NCBI GenBank assembly: GCA_963709775.1 | Contig: CAVPXS010000005.1 | Coordinates: 1-64,000, forward strand | Direction of reading: 5' to 3' | DNA length: 64,000 bases | DNA from: Salinimicrobium sp963709775 | Lineage (GTDB): Bacteria > Bacteroidota > Bacteroidia > Flavobacteriales > Flavobacteriaceae | In this document: piece by piece, positions 25,022-33,382 of the stretch | How the letters are laid out: each line of letters starts with the position of its first letter | How positions within the stretch are numbered: the stretch's first letter is position 1 | The notes under the pieces: generated by a model | The model's input: only the letters and a program-made list of their open reading frames with translations | Database searches by the model: none | Told to the model about the DNA's origin: nothing | Translations under genes and position numbers: made by a program

Positions 25022-26877
25022 CTATTCGTTAATAAGGTCCAGCTCGACTTTAAGGTTATCAATAATAAATTCCTGCCTGTCTGGCGTGTTTTTCCCCATA
25101 TAGAAACTCAGAAGTTCCTCAATGCTCATTTCCTTGTCTAGCATAACAGGATCCAGCCGAATATTATCGCCAATAAAATGCCTGAATTCATCCGGAGAAA
25201 TCTCCCCAAGTCCTTTAAATCGTGTGATCTCGGGTTTTCCTGAAAGTTTTTGTATTGCCTGTTGCCTTTCCAACTCGCTATAGCAGTAGATCGTTTCTTT
25301 TTTGTTCCGCACGCGGAAGAGTGGCGTTTGAAGGATGTACAAATGGTTCTCTTTGATCAACTCCGGAAAGAATTGTAAAAAGAAAGTAATGAGCAGTAAT
25401 CTAATGTGCATTCCGTCAACATCGGCATCAGTAGCGATCACAATATTATTATACCGAAGGTCTTCCATAGACTCTTCAATATTCAGCGCCGCCTGAAGCA
25501 GATTGAATTCCTCATTCTCGTAAACGATCTTTTTACTAAGACCGTAGCTGTTGAGAGGTTTTCCTTTTAAGCTGAAAACCGCTTGTGTATTAACATCCCT
25601 GGATTTGGTGATGGAACCACTCGCAGAATCTCCCTCTGTAATAAAAAGGGTGCTTTCCAGGTAGCGTTCTTTTTTGCTGTCTCCCAGGTGGATACGGCAA
25701 TCCCGCAATTTTTTGTTGTGCAGACTGGCTTTTTTAGCACGGTCTTTTGCAAGCTTTCTAATTCCCGAAAGTTCCTTTCGCTCCCTTTCTGCCTGCAGGA
25801 TCTTGCGCTGCAGCAAATCGGCAGTTTCAGGATTTTTGTGCAGGAAGTTATCCAGCTGGGTTTTCAGGAAATCATTGATATAGGTTCGCACCGTTGGCAG
25901 GTCACCTCCCATATCTGTAGAACCAAGTTTGGTTTTTGTCTGACTTTCAAAAACCGGTTCCATAACTTTTATACTAATAGCCGAAACTATAGACTTTCTA
26001 ACGTCACTGGCTTCAAAATTCTTTCCGTAGAATTCCCTAAGGGTCTTTACTACAGATTCCCTGAATGCTGCCAGATGAGTTCCCCCCTGTGAAGTATGCT
26101 GACCGTTAACGAAAGAGTGATACTCTTCGCTGTACTGGGTCTTGCTGTGAGTGATCGCCACCTCAATATCATTGCCCCGCAGGTGAATGATCGGGTACAG
26201 GCGGTCATCTTCATTAATACTATCAGATAAAAGATCGGCCAATCCATTTTCTGAATAAAATTTTTCGCCGTTAAAAACTATCGTCAACCCCGGATTGAGG
26301 TAAACATAGTTCTTCAGCATCTTTTCTATATATTCTGAACGAAATTTATAATGCTTAAAGATGATCTCATCGGGTGTAAAACTCACCTTGGTTCCTCTTC
26401 TTCTGGAGGTTTCCTCAAGTCTTCCTCTTCATTGATAAGGTTTCCCTGCTCAAATTCAGCCGATTTTGATCTGCCATCCCTGGTAGATTCCACTCTAAAA
26501 TTACTGGAAAGGGCATTCACAGCTTTTGTACCAACACCATTAAGTCCTACAGACTTTTTAAAGGCGCGGGTATCATATTTCCCACCGGTATTCATCTTTG
26601 AAACCACGTCTACCACCTTTCCCAATGGAATACCCCGGCCGTAATCGCGAACGATCACCCGTTGGTTTTGTACAGAGATCTCAATGGTCTTACCTGCACC
26701 CATAACAAATTCATCGATACAGTTGTCGATAACTTCTTTAAGAAGAATATAGATACCGTCATCTGCACTGGAACCATCTCCAAGTTTTCCAATATACATC
26801 CCGGGACGCATACGAATATGCTCCTTCCAGTCGAGCGACCGTATATTATCTTCGGTATATTTAGTTTCTTCGATCAT
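25022..26877 (-). CDS. parE: DNA topoisomerase IV subunit B (ParE), frameshifted
   Basis: This is a GHKL ATPase type IIA topoisomerase B subunit. N-terminal markers are RMRPGMYIG, VIDNCIDEF (Mg/ATP Asn-Glu helix), DYGRGIPLG and VGLNGVGTKAVNAL. After RKPPEEEE the frame as read stops at 26383. The second frame begins RGTKVSFTPDEIIFKHYKFR and continues through the transducer and the TOPRIM domain (TLFITEGDSASGS, ATDADVDGMHIRLL) to FKGLGEISPDEF. One missing base (or two extra) near 26402-26403 explains the break. Corrected length is about 618 residues, normal for ParE. Because parE is usually essential, a sequence error is more likely than a real mutation. Confidence 0.9.
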
Positions 26878-26974
26878 AGCTGCTTCCTGCGGTTTCGTGG
26901 CTAATATAAGCTTTCCCCTAAAAAGTTGAAACCCCTGGGGAACAAAATAATTAACAATTGTTTCACAAACTTAG

Positions 26975-27180
26975 ATTCAGGGTTTAAAGTTCAAAGTTCA
27001 GGGACTTTTGGATTCAAGATTTGAAATTCAAGATTATTTTTATTGCAAAAATACCTTCAAAAAATGTCACTTTTGGAAGGTATTCAAGGTTGAAGTTTCC
27101 TGAAATTGAAAAGACCTCACAGGTTTTTAAAAACTGTGAGGTCCAATCTTGTATTAAGTCTCAATACTCAATACTAATAT
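26975..27180. repeat. Intergenic repeat-rich stretch between parE and ychF
   Basis: The 313-nt gap holds no gene. It contains degenerate TTCAA-type direct repeats (GGTTTAAAGTTCAAAGTTCA at 26981-27000, then two GATTCAAGATT-like copies). It also has a hairpin ATACCTTC/GAAGGTAT at 27051-27083 enclosing AAAAAATGTCACTTTTG. Next comes the hairpin GACCTCACAG/CTGTGAGGTC at 27113-27143. An AGTCTCAATACTCAATACTA stretch at 27156-27177 resembles one before ackA (35584-35607). Such elements recur in flavobacterial intergenic DNA. Confidence 0.7.
27113..27143. terminator. Hairpin GACCTCACAG/CTGTGAGGTC, likely ychF terminator
   Basis: Ten-base perfect arms flank GTTTTTAAAAA. It resembles the CCTCACAGGTTTT-type intergenic hairpin seen in many flavobacteria. 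It lies 48 nt beyond the ychF stop on the minus strand side, in the gap that also holds the upstream flank of ychF's neighbour. Confidence 0.4.
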
Positions 27181-27190
27181 CTCAAATCTA

Positions 27191-28285
27191 TTACACGTTG
27201 AACCTAAAGTGCATTACATCCCCATCTTTCACGATATATTCTTTCCCTTCTACCCTCATTTTTCCGGCTTCCTTCACTTTGGCTTCGCTACCGTAGTTTA
27301 CGTAGTCGTCATACGCGATAACTTCGGCACGAATAAAACCTTTTTCAAAATCGGTATGGATCACACCTGCCGCTTGCGGCGCTGTGGCTCCTACGGGAAT
27401 TGTCCAGGCTCTTACTTCTTTGACCCCGGCGGTAAAATAAGTTTGTAGATTGAGGAGACTATAGGCCCCACGAATGAGTTTAGCCGATCCCGGCTCTTCC
27501 AAACCAATATCCTGAAGGAACATTTGGCGCTCTTCATAATCTTCAAGTTCAGTAATATCGGCTTCTGTTCCTACCGCAAGTACAAGAACTTCGGCACCTT
27601 CACCTTTTACCGACTCTTTTACCTTATCAACATATTCATTTCCCGAAACTGCATCGGTTTCATTAACATTACAAACGTACATCACAGGTTTATCTGTAAT
27701 GAACTGTAGTGGCTTAATAAATTCCTGTCTTTCTTCTTCAGTAAGATCAATTGCTCTTACAGAATTTCCCGCTTCAAGTCCACTTTTCACTTTTAACAAG
27801 GCAGCTTCTTCTTTTTGAGCTTCCTTATTTCCGGTTTTCGCAGCCCGCTTCACCTTTTCCAGCTTCTTTTCGGCCGTTTCAAGATCCTTAAGCTGCAGCT
27901 CCATATCAATGGTCTCCTTATCTCTCACAGGATTAATATTTCCATCCACGTGCACGATATTGTCATTCTCAAAACATCTTAAAACGTGTAGAATAGCATC
28001 GGTTTCACGAATATTTCCGAGGAATTGATTTCCAAGGCCTTCCCCTTTACTCGCTCCTTTTACAAGACCGGCAATATCTACGATCTCAACGGTAGCAGGC
28101 ATTACTCTTTCAGGATTTACAAGGGATTCCAGTTTTTCCAGGCGCTTGTCGGGTACGTTCACCACTCCAATGTTGGGTTCAATGGTACAAAACGGGAAAT
28201 TGGCACTCTGCGCTTTTGCGTTTGAGAGACAGTTGAATAAAGTTGATTTTCCTACGTTGGGTAATCCTACAATTCCGGCTTTCAT
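27191..28285 (-). CDS. ychF: Redox-regulated ATPase YchF (OLA1 family)
   Basis: This is a P-loop protein of the Obg-related YchF/OLA1 family, which prefers ATP to GTP and binds ribosomes. The 364-residue product shows MKAGIVGLPNVGKSTLFNCL (Walker A), DIAGLVKGASKGEGLGNQFL (switch/G3), a coiled-coil insertion around 130-170, MYVCNVNETD (the altered G4 motif giving ATP preference), and the C-terminal TGS domain with IHTDFEKGFIRAEVIAYDDY and the MRVEGKEYIVKDGDVMHFRF ending. All motifs are intact. It stands alone on the minus strand. Confidence 0.95.
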   Translation of the reverse strand: MKAGIVGLPNVGKSTLFNCLSNAKAQSANFPFCTIEPNIGVVNVPDKRLEKLESLVNPERVMPATVEIVDIAGLVKGASKGEGLGNQFLGNIRETDAILHVLRCFENDNIVHVDGNINPVRDKETIDMELQLKDLETAEKKLEKVKRAAKTGNKEAQKEEAALLKVKSGLEAGNSVRAIDLTEEERQEFIKPLQFITDKPVMYVCNVNETDAVSGNEYVDKVKESVKGEGAEVLVLAVGTEADITELEDYEERQMFLQDIGLEEPGSAKLIRGAYSLLNLQTYFTAGVKEVRAWTIPVGATAPQAAGVIHTDFEKGFIRAEVIAYDDYVNYGSEAKVKEAGKMRVEGKEYIVKDGDVMHFRFNV

Positions 28286-28387
28286 ATAATATCTTTTGAT
28301 GCACTTTTTAGCGGGTGCAAATATAGTTATATGAATTGGAATTAAGGGCGGGAATAGATTGCTGAAATTTTCCCCGGAAAACTCATC

Positions 28388-28427
28388 AAAAAAGGCATCT
28401 TTGAAACCCTCTCAAAAATGCCTTTTT
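28388..28427. terminator. Terminator AAAAAAGGCAT / ATGCCTTTTT
   Basis: The arms AAAAAAGGCAT and ATGCCTTTTT enclose a 19-nt loop, just beyond the prolyl oligopeptidase stop (28435). It belongs to the dispersed AAAGGCATTTTTG hairpin family of this window. Confidence 0.75.
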
Positions 28428-28434
28428 AGTACCT

Positions 28435-30597
28435 CTAATCTTTCAAAGGCTCTGTGGGCTGAAACTTTGGATGTCCCGACTGCCATAAGCTGAATGAAAA
28501 CATATTTGCAAAATTCTCGAAGGTTTTTGACTTCTGATCTCCTATTCCATGGCCGCTATCAAAATCTGTAAGAAGCAAAATAGGATTGTCTGAAGCATTT
28601 GCATTTTGCATTCGGGCGGCAAATTTTGCAGGCTCCCACGCGATCACACGGGGGTCGTTCATTCCCGAAGTGACCAGAGTCGCAGGGTATTCTGTGCCAT
28701 CCTGGAGGTGGTGATATGAATCCATTTCAAGCAATCCTTTGAATTCTTCAGGATCCTTTACAGTTCCAAACTCAGGTGCATTCACCGGTCCATTAGGAGT
28801 TTCTTCCATTCTAACGGTATTCATCGCCCCCACGGCAGGAATTGCTGCAGCGAAGAGGTCTGGTCTTTCGGTAATAGCTCTTCCCACATAAATTCCGCCG
28901 GCACTGCCTCCCATAATCGTGAGCTTATCTGAACTTGTGTATCCTTCCTTAACAAGATATTCGGCAGCGGCGATCGCGTCTTTCCAGGTGTTCGGTTTGT
29001 TAAGCTTTTGGCCTGCCCTGTGCCAATCATCTCCCAATTCTCCACCCCCGCGAACATGAGGTACTACGAAAATTCCGTCATAAAGAGTATAAGCCAGTAA
29101 TAGCGGACTAAAAAACGGACCTGTTGAAATTCCGTAGGAACCATACCCATAGAGTATCGCGGGATTACTACCATCCAGCTTTGTGTTTTTATTGTAAACC
29201 AGGGAAACCGGAACCTGCACCCCGTCATGGGAAGTCACCATCACCTCCTTAGCCATAAGATTTTCCAACTCAGGATAATCTGCAGGTGTCGATAAAGGCT
29301 GCAGTGTAAAAGTATTTGAAGCCAGGTCGTATTTATATCTTTTTGAAGGGGAGGTCCAGCCAGAAAGATTCACCCATAGATCATTAAATTTTGGTCCTTT
29401 GGAGCTAAGGCCTACATAACCTGCAGTGAAAGGAAGTTTTATTTGTTTTGGCTGCTGTCCATCTTCTGGCAAAAAGTAAAGATTACTTTCTACTCCATTC
29501 GATTTCACCGTATAGAACAAACCGTCTTTTGTAGTCACGAGGTTATCTATGGGCCCCGATTCGGGTTCCTCTACTACAACCTTTCCTTTGGAAAATGAAG
29601 GTTCATTGATGCTGCTCCTCACGATCTTAAAATTTGGAGCATCTTGAAAACTTAAGTAATAAATTGCATTGCCGGAAAGTGCGAAATTTGACACCTGTTC
29701 ATCTTGTGATGCCAATTGCTTCCAGGAGTTCGGGTTAAACTTATCTCCTTCACCCATATAAACGTCTGCAGCCTTGTTGACGGTGACGACAAAAGCAAAC
29801 GTCCTGTCCAGATCATTATCATAAAATATTATTGGAATTTCTTCGGGCTTAATATCCAGATCGGGATTGTTGGCTGAAGATAAGAGCACCTTATCCGCAG
29901 TTTGAGCAGTTCCTAATTTATGCCTGTATACCTTAAGGTTTAACTGTCTGTCCATAGCTGTGATATCAGCAGAATTCAGTTTGGTATACACAATATGGTC
30001 ATTTCCCATCCAACCGAATACCTCTACCAGGTTAAGGGGTTCTTCCAACCTGTTCCCGGATTTATCCAGGATCAATAATTCCCCATTTTCAGAGCCGTTT
30101 GGGGCCAGCCTCACAGCAACCTTATCTCCAGTATGATTAGGAGCAAGACTTAATATAGTATAGGTTTTATCATTGTCTTTATATTTTTCGGGATCCAACA
30201 ACAACTTTTCTGAACCTTCATAACCGTCTCTTACATATAATTTTCCCGATTCATCCTTGGGCGTCATTTTCAAATAGTAATAAATGTCATTATCGGTAAT
30301 GTTGACATTCATAATATTCGCAGCTGTGCGGCTGTCGAGTTCGCGTATCTTTTCCAGTAGCGCATCCTTTTCCGGGATTGTATTTAAAACAGCTTCAGCG
30401 TAATCTGTATTTGAGCGCAACCAACTAACCACATCGGGATCGTTGAGATCTTCCATGTAACGGTATGGATCTTCCACTGTGATCCCATGGTAAACATCTT
30501 TGACAACCTTTGGAGTAGCATTTTTTGGCTTTGGAGCCACTTGGGCAAATACCGGAACCAGGTGAAATAACATACAAAGCAATAAGAACCTTTTCAT
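28435..30597 (-). CDS. Prolyl oligopeptidase (S9A family), exported
   Basis: This is a 720-residue serine peptidase of the POP family, which cleaves short peptides after proline. It starts with a Sec signal (MKRFLLLCMLFHLVPVFAQ), so it is probably periplasmic. The N-terminal half carries the seven-bladed propeller (YHGITVEDPYRYMEDLNDPD at the domain entry). The C-terminal hydrolase has YGYGSYGISTGPFFSPLLLA, HVRGGGELGDDWHRAGQ, the nucleophile motif TIMGGSAGGIYVGRAI, the acid in SGMNDPRV, and the catalytic His in FDSGHGIGD. All three catalytic residues are visible. A family terminator follows at 28388-28427. Confidence 0.93.
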   Translation of the reverse strand: MKRFLLLCMLFHLVPVFAQVAPKPKNATPKVVKDVYHGITVEDPYRYMEDLNDPDVVSWLRSNTDYAEAVLNTIPEKDALLEKIRELDSRTAANIMNVNITDNDIYYYLKMTPKDESGKLYVRDGYEGSEKLLLDPEKYKDNDKTYTILSLAPNHTGDKVAVRLAPNGSENGELLILDKSGNRLEEPLNLVEVFGWMGNDHIVYTKLNSADITAMDRQLNLKVYRHKLGTAQTADKVLLSSANNPDLDIKPEEIPIIFYDNDLDRTFAFVVTVNKAADVYMGEGDKFNPNSWKQLASQDEQVSNFALSGNAIYYLSFQDAPNFKIVRSSINEPSFSKGKVVVEEPESGPIDNLVTTKDGLFYTVKSNGVESNLYFLPEDGQQPKQIKLPFTAGYVGLSSKGPKFNDLWVNLSGWTSPSKRYKYDLASNTFTLQPLSTPADYPELENLMAKEVMVTSHDGVQVPVSLVYNKNTKLDGSNPAILYGYGSYGISTGPFFSPLLLAYTLYDGIFVVPHVRGGGELGDDWHRAGQKLNKPNTWKDAIAAAEYLVKEGYTSSDKLTIMGGSAGGIYVGRAITERPDLFAAAIPAVGAMNTVRMEETPNGPVNAPEFGTVKDPEEFKGLLEMDSYHHLQDGTEYPATLVTSGMNDPRVIAWEPAKFAARMQNANASDNPILLLTDFDSGHGIGDQKSKTFENFANMFSFSLWQSGHPKFQPTEPLKD

Positions 30598-30811
30598 ATC
30601 AACAGGTTTAGAGTTTCCTAATTATAAAAAAGATTGGCGAGGCGGCGGGGGAAATCCTTATCCCAAATCTATACCGGGGGAAAGAATTTTAAAGATAAAA
30701 ATTTTTATTAAACTAAAAACCAGAAAATTATGAATCCATTTTCTTCTTTTTCTGCAGAAAGGTACTTGTAAATAATCTCTCCCGAAATTTAGATGTGAAA
30801 ACATTACGCCT
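30598..30811. other. Gap without recognised gene
   Basis: This is AT-rich DNA upstream of the prolyl oligopeptidase start. I see no open frame with coding character, no clear -33/-7 pair and no RNA fold beyond the adjoining terminator hairpin at 30812-30855. Confidence 0.5.
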
Positions 30812-30855
30812 CAAAAAAAGGCATTTTTGAATCACCTTCAAAAATGCCTTTTTTG
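30812..30855. terminator. Long inverted repeat terminator
   Basis: CAAAAAAAGGCATTTTTGAA pairs almost perfectly with TTCAAAAATGCCTTTTTTG around TCACC. It lies beyond the minus-strand methyltransferase stop (30941) and in front of the next gene, and is the best example of the dispersed hairpin family. Confidence 0.8.
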
Positions 30856-30940
30856 GAACTACAGATTAAAGATTTCCTCTGCCGGTGGATAACTGAAGTA
30901 TGTTGACAGAATTTATAAAGAATACCTTCTGAAGGTGCTT

Positions 30941-31673
30941 CTAGCTATTCCTGCCCACCCGAAGCAGCACCGGAAAATTCACTTCCCCCACATCGCCAAA
31001 ACTCTCCCCAAGTTCTTTCTTCACCAGCTCCACCGGATTTTCATCCTTCTCCTTTTCATAAGCTTTCACTGCCGACCAGGTGTTGAGATACCCAAGTAGC
31101 CTTTCAAGACTCCATTGCTGCTTCATTTCAAAACCCGGAGTTTCAATTTCTTCAAAAGGAAAGGGAATGGTTTTATATTTCTCCTCCAGGTAACGGCGTT
31201 CCGGCTGCCAGTAAGGACCAATGATATTATCGTAGAAATGCCTGATGATTTTATCTGTTTCAGGGATTGCTTCTAAAAAGTGAGTATCCAAAAATGGCAA
31301 TTACAGCATCTTTTTTTAGTACCCTTTTTGCTTCAGAATAAAATCTTTCAAAATTGAACCAGTGCACCGCCTGTCCAACGGTTACAAGATCAAAATGATC
31401 ATTGGGAAACACCATATGTTCCGCAGATTGTTTGGTGTAATGAATATTTGGCTTCTGCACCGCCTGTGACAGCTGATTAATACTAACATCGGTCGCATAA
31501 ACCTCCTGAAAGAAATTCGCCAGCTCCCCTGCCACCTGCCCGTTACCCGTACCACAGTCCAGGGCCCGGTCTCTTGTTTGGCAAAGCTTCCGCAGAAAAT
31601 TGTACAGTTCTGCCGGATAAGTGGGACGGTATCGGGAATAGTCTTCAGAATGAGAGGAAAATAGGTCTTTCAT
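30941..31673 (-). CDS. Class I SAM-dependent methyltransferase, frameshifted
   Basis: The start at 31673 (MKDLFSSHSEDYSRYRPTYP) is the conserved family start; an earlier ATG at 31703 lies in a hydrophobic leader-like run that does not fit. The fold motifs are ALDCGTGNGQVAGELANFF (SAM-binding loop, about 37-55), YATDVSINQL, SAEHMVFPNDHFDLVTVGQA and VHWFNFERFYSEAKRVLK. The frame as read stops after IAIFGYSLF. The next frame continues LEAIPETDKIIRHFYDNIIG to the stop at 30941. One extra T in the T5 run (minus strand) at 31275-31279 explains this. The corrected length of about 243 residues is normal for this UbiE/COQ5-like group. The substrate is unknown. Confidence 0.83.
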
Positions 31674-31798
31674 GCGAATTTCTATCAAAAAAATAATAAC
31701 CATCTGATATTCATCATATTCTATATGGAATTAAAAAAATAACTTAAGAGATTATTATTCTCAGGTTCTGTTCTTACATCGCATCAAATTAATAATTT

Positions 31799-33193
31799 AT
31801 GAGAAAATCGCATCTTGACCTATACCTGTTGCTGCCTATAAAGGGCTTTATTGAAAAACAGACTTCTGTAGGCCTGCTGCTTATTTTCTCTGCCATTCTC
31901 GCTGTGATCTTCGCCAATTCCCCACTGGCAGAAACTTACCATAATTTCTGGAAACAGTATATTTATTTAGGGATCAATGATATGGTGATAAGGAAAACCC
32001 TGCTGCACTGGATCAATGACGGGTTGATGTCGATGTTTTTCTTTCTGGTAGGGCTTGAACTAAAACGGGAGATCACCCAGGGGGAGCTTGCCGGCTTTCG
32101 AAAATCTGTGCTTCCGGTAGCGGCGGCAATAGGTGGAATGATGATGCCCGCACTCATTTATTATTATTTCAACGGAGGACTGGAATCAATATCGGGATGG
32201 GGAATTCCCATGGCAACCGATATCGCCTTTGCACTGGGCATCCTGTATTTACTGGGGAACCGGGTGCCACTTTCTCTAAAGGTTTTCCTCACTGCTATTG
32301 CCATTGTAGACGATTTGGGAGCAGTGATTGTGATCGCATTATTTTATACTGCAGATCTTTCATTTTTCAGCCTGGCAATAGCAGCCATGTTCTTCCTTAT
32401 CTTAATCGTCGCCAACCAAATTGGAATTCGACATACAGCCTTTTATGCGATCATGGGAATAGGTGGGCTCTGGCTGGCTATACTTCTTTCGGGAGTACAT
32501 GCAACAATCGCGGCAGTGCTGGCTGCTTTTGCCATTCCTGTGAGTAAGAAAATCGATCCTCCTCTTTTTCTCCGGAAGGTGCGCTTATTATCATATAATA
32601 TTAAGGCTCTATTGAAAGAAGAGGATATTAAGGAGGAACACAGGGAGGAATCCATCACCAATACTATTGAGAAATTCACCTCGCTGACAAAGGATGCAAC
32701 CCCTCCCCTTCAACGCCTTGAACATGCCCTGCAACCTTTTGTAAGTTTTGTTGTTTTACCTCTTTTCGCATTTGCAAATGCAGGTGTAACTATTGATGCC
32801 TCTTCCCTGGGCTTCTTTTTTAGCCCGGTAACATTAGGTATCATCCTGGGATTGATCATTGGAAAATTCTTTGGAGTGGTCTTTTTTACCAGACTTATGG
32901 TGTGGTTAAAAATTTCTTCTCTCCCAAAAGGAGTTAAATGGAAGCATATTTATGGAGTGGGTTTTCTCGCCGCCATTGGATTCACGATGAGCCTCTTTAT
33001 TACAGAACTTGCTTTTGTCAATGAGGAGTTTCTTGTACAGGCAAAAATCGGGATTCTTTCTGCCTCTCTCCTGGCAGGTATTATTGGATATATTTACCTT
33101 TTGTGGATAAGCAACAAAGAGATCCAAAAGAAGAAAAAGAGGCATTCAGAAAGATCTGTTCTCACTAAAAAACGTGCAGAAGCTTCAGGATAA
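31799..33193 (+). CDS. nhaA: Na+/H+ antiporter NhaA
   Basis: This inner-membrane antiporter expels Na+ in exchange for protons and is expected in a salt-adapted cell. The 464-residue protein has about 12 TM segments and the NhaA markers NDGLMSMFFFLVGLELKREI, MATDIAFALGIL (ion-binding region), AIAIVDDLGAVIVIALFYT with the paired Asp residues (about residues 170-171), and the ALQPFVSFVVLPLFAFANAG helix. AAIGFTMSLFITELAF is near the end. A hydrophilic insert around 265-305 (ALLKEEDIKEEHREES) precedes the second half. The C-terminal tail is Lys/Arg-rich. Confidence 0.95.
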   Translation: MRKSHLDLYLLLPIKGFIEKQTSVGLLLIFSAILAVIFANSPLAETYHNFWKQYIYLGINDMVIRKTLLHWINDGLMSMFFFLVGLELKREITQGELAGFRKSVLPVAAAIGGMMMPALIYYYFNGGLESISGWGIPMATDIAFALGILYLLGNRVPLSLKVFLTAIAIVDDLGAVIVIALFYTADLSFFSLAIAAMFFLILIVANQIGIRHTAFYAIMGIGGLWLAILLSGVHATIAAVLAAFAIPVSKKIDPPLFLRKVRLLSYNIKALLKEEDIKEEHREESITNTIEKFTSLTKDATPPLQRLEHALQPFVSFVVLPLFAFANAGVTIDASSLGFFFSPVTLGIILGLIIGKFFGVVFFTRLMVWLKISSLPKGVKWKHIYGVGFLAAIGFTMSLFITELAFVNEEFLVQAKIGILSASLLAGIIGYIYLLWISNKEIQKKKKRHSERSVLTKKRAEASG

Positions 33194-33355
33194 AGAATAA
33201 TACTTCAGCAAAAACTTACCTCTCTAAAACAGCATTTTTAAAGGAAATTCTTCCGCAGGAAAAATAAAGGACGGATAGGTCCTGCTTCAGGTGATTTTCA
33301 TCAGATTTTCACGACTTTTTAACCTGTCTCGCAGGTCAGGGTTTTTTATAAGCCT

Positions 33356-33363
33356 TACTTTTG
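33356..33363 (+). promoter_or_regulatory. -7 element (TACTTTTG) of pta
   Basis: TACTTTTG fits the TAnnTTTG consensus 19 nt before the pta ATG (33383). An imperfect hairpin ACCTG-TCTCG-CAGGT lies at 33322-33336, about 20 nt upstream. No exact -33 TTG is seen. Confidence 0.5.
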
Positions 33364-33382
33364 CATTAGAATTTACAAAACT

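Noticed and set aside
33322..33336. Hairpin ACCTG-TCTCG-CAGGT as a riboswitch or nhaA terminator
   Set aside because: The arms are only five bases, it lies upstream of the -7 box of pta, and there is no structured leader.
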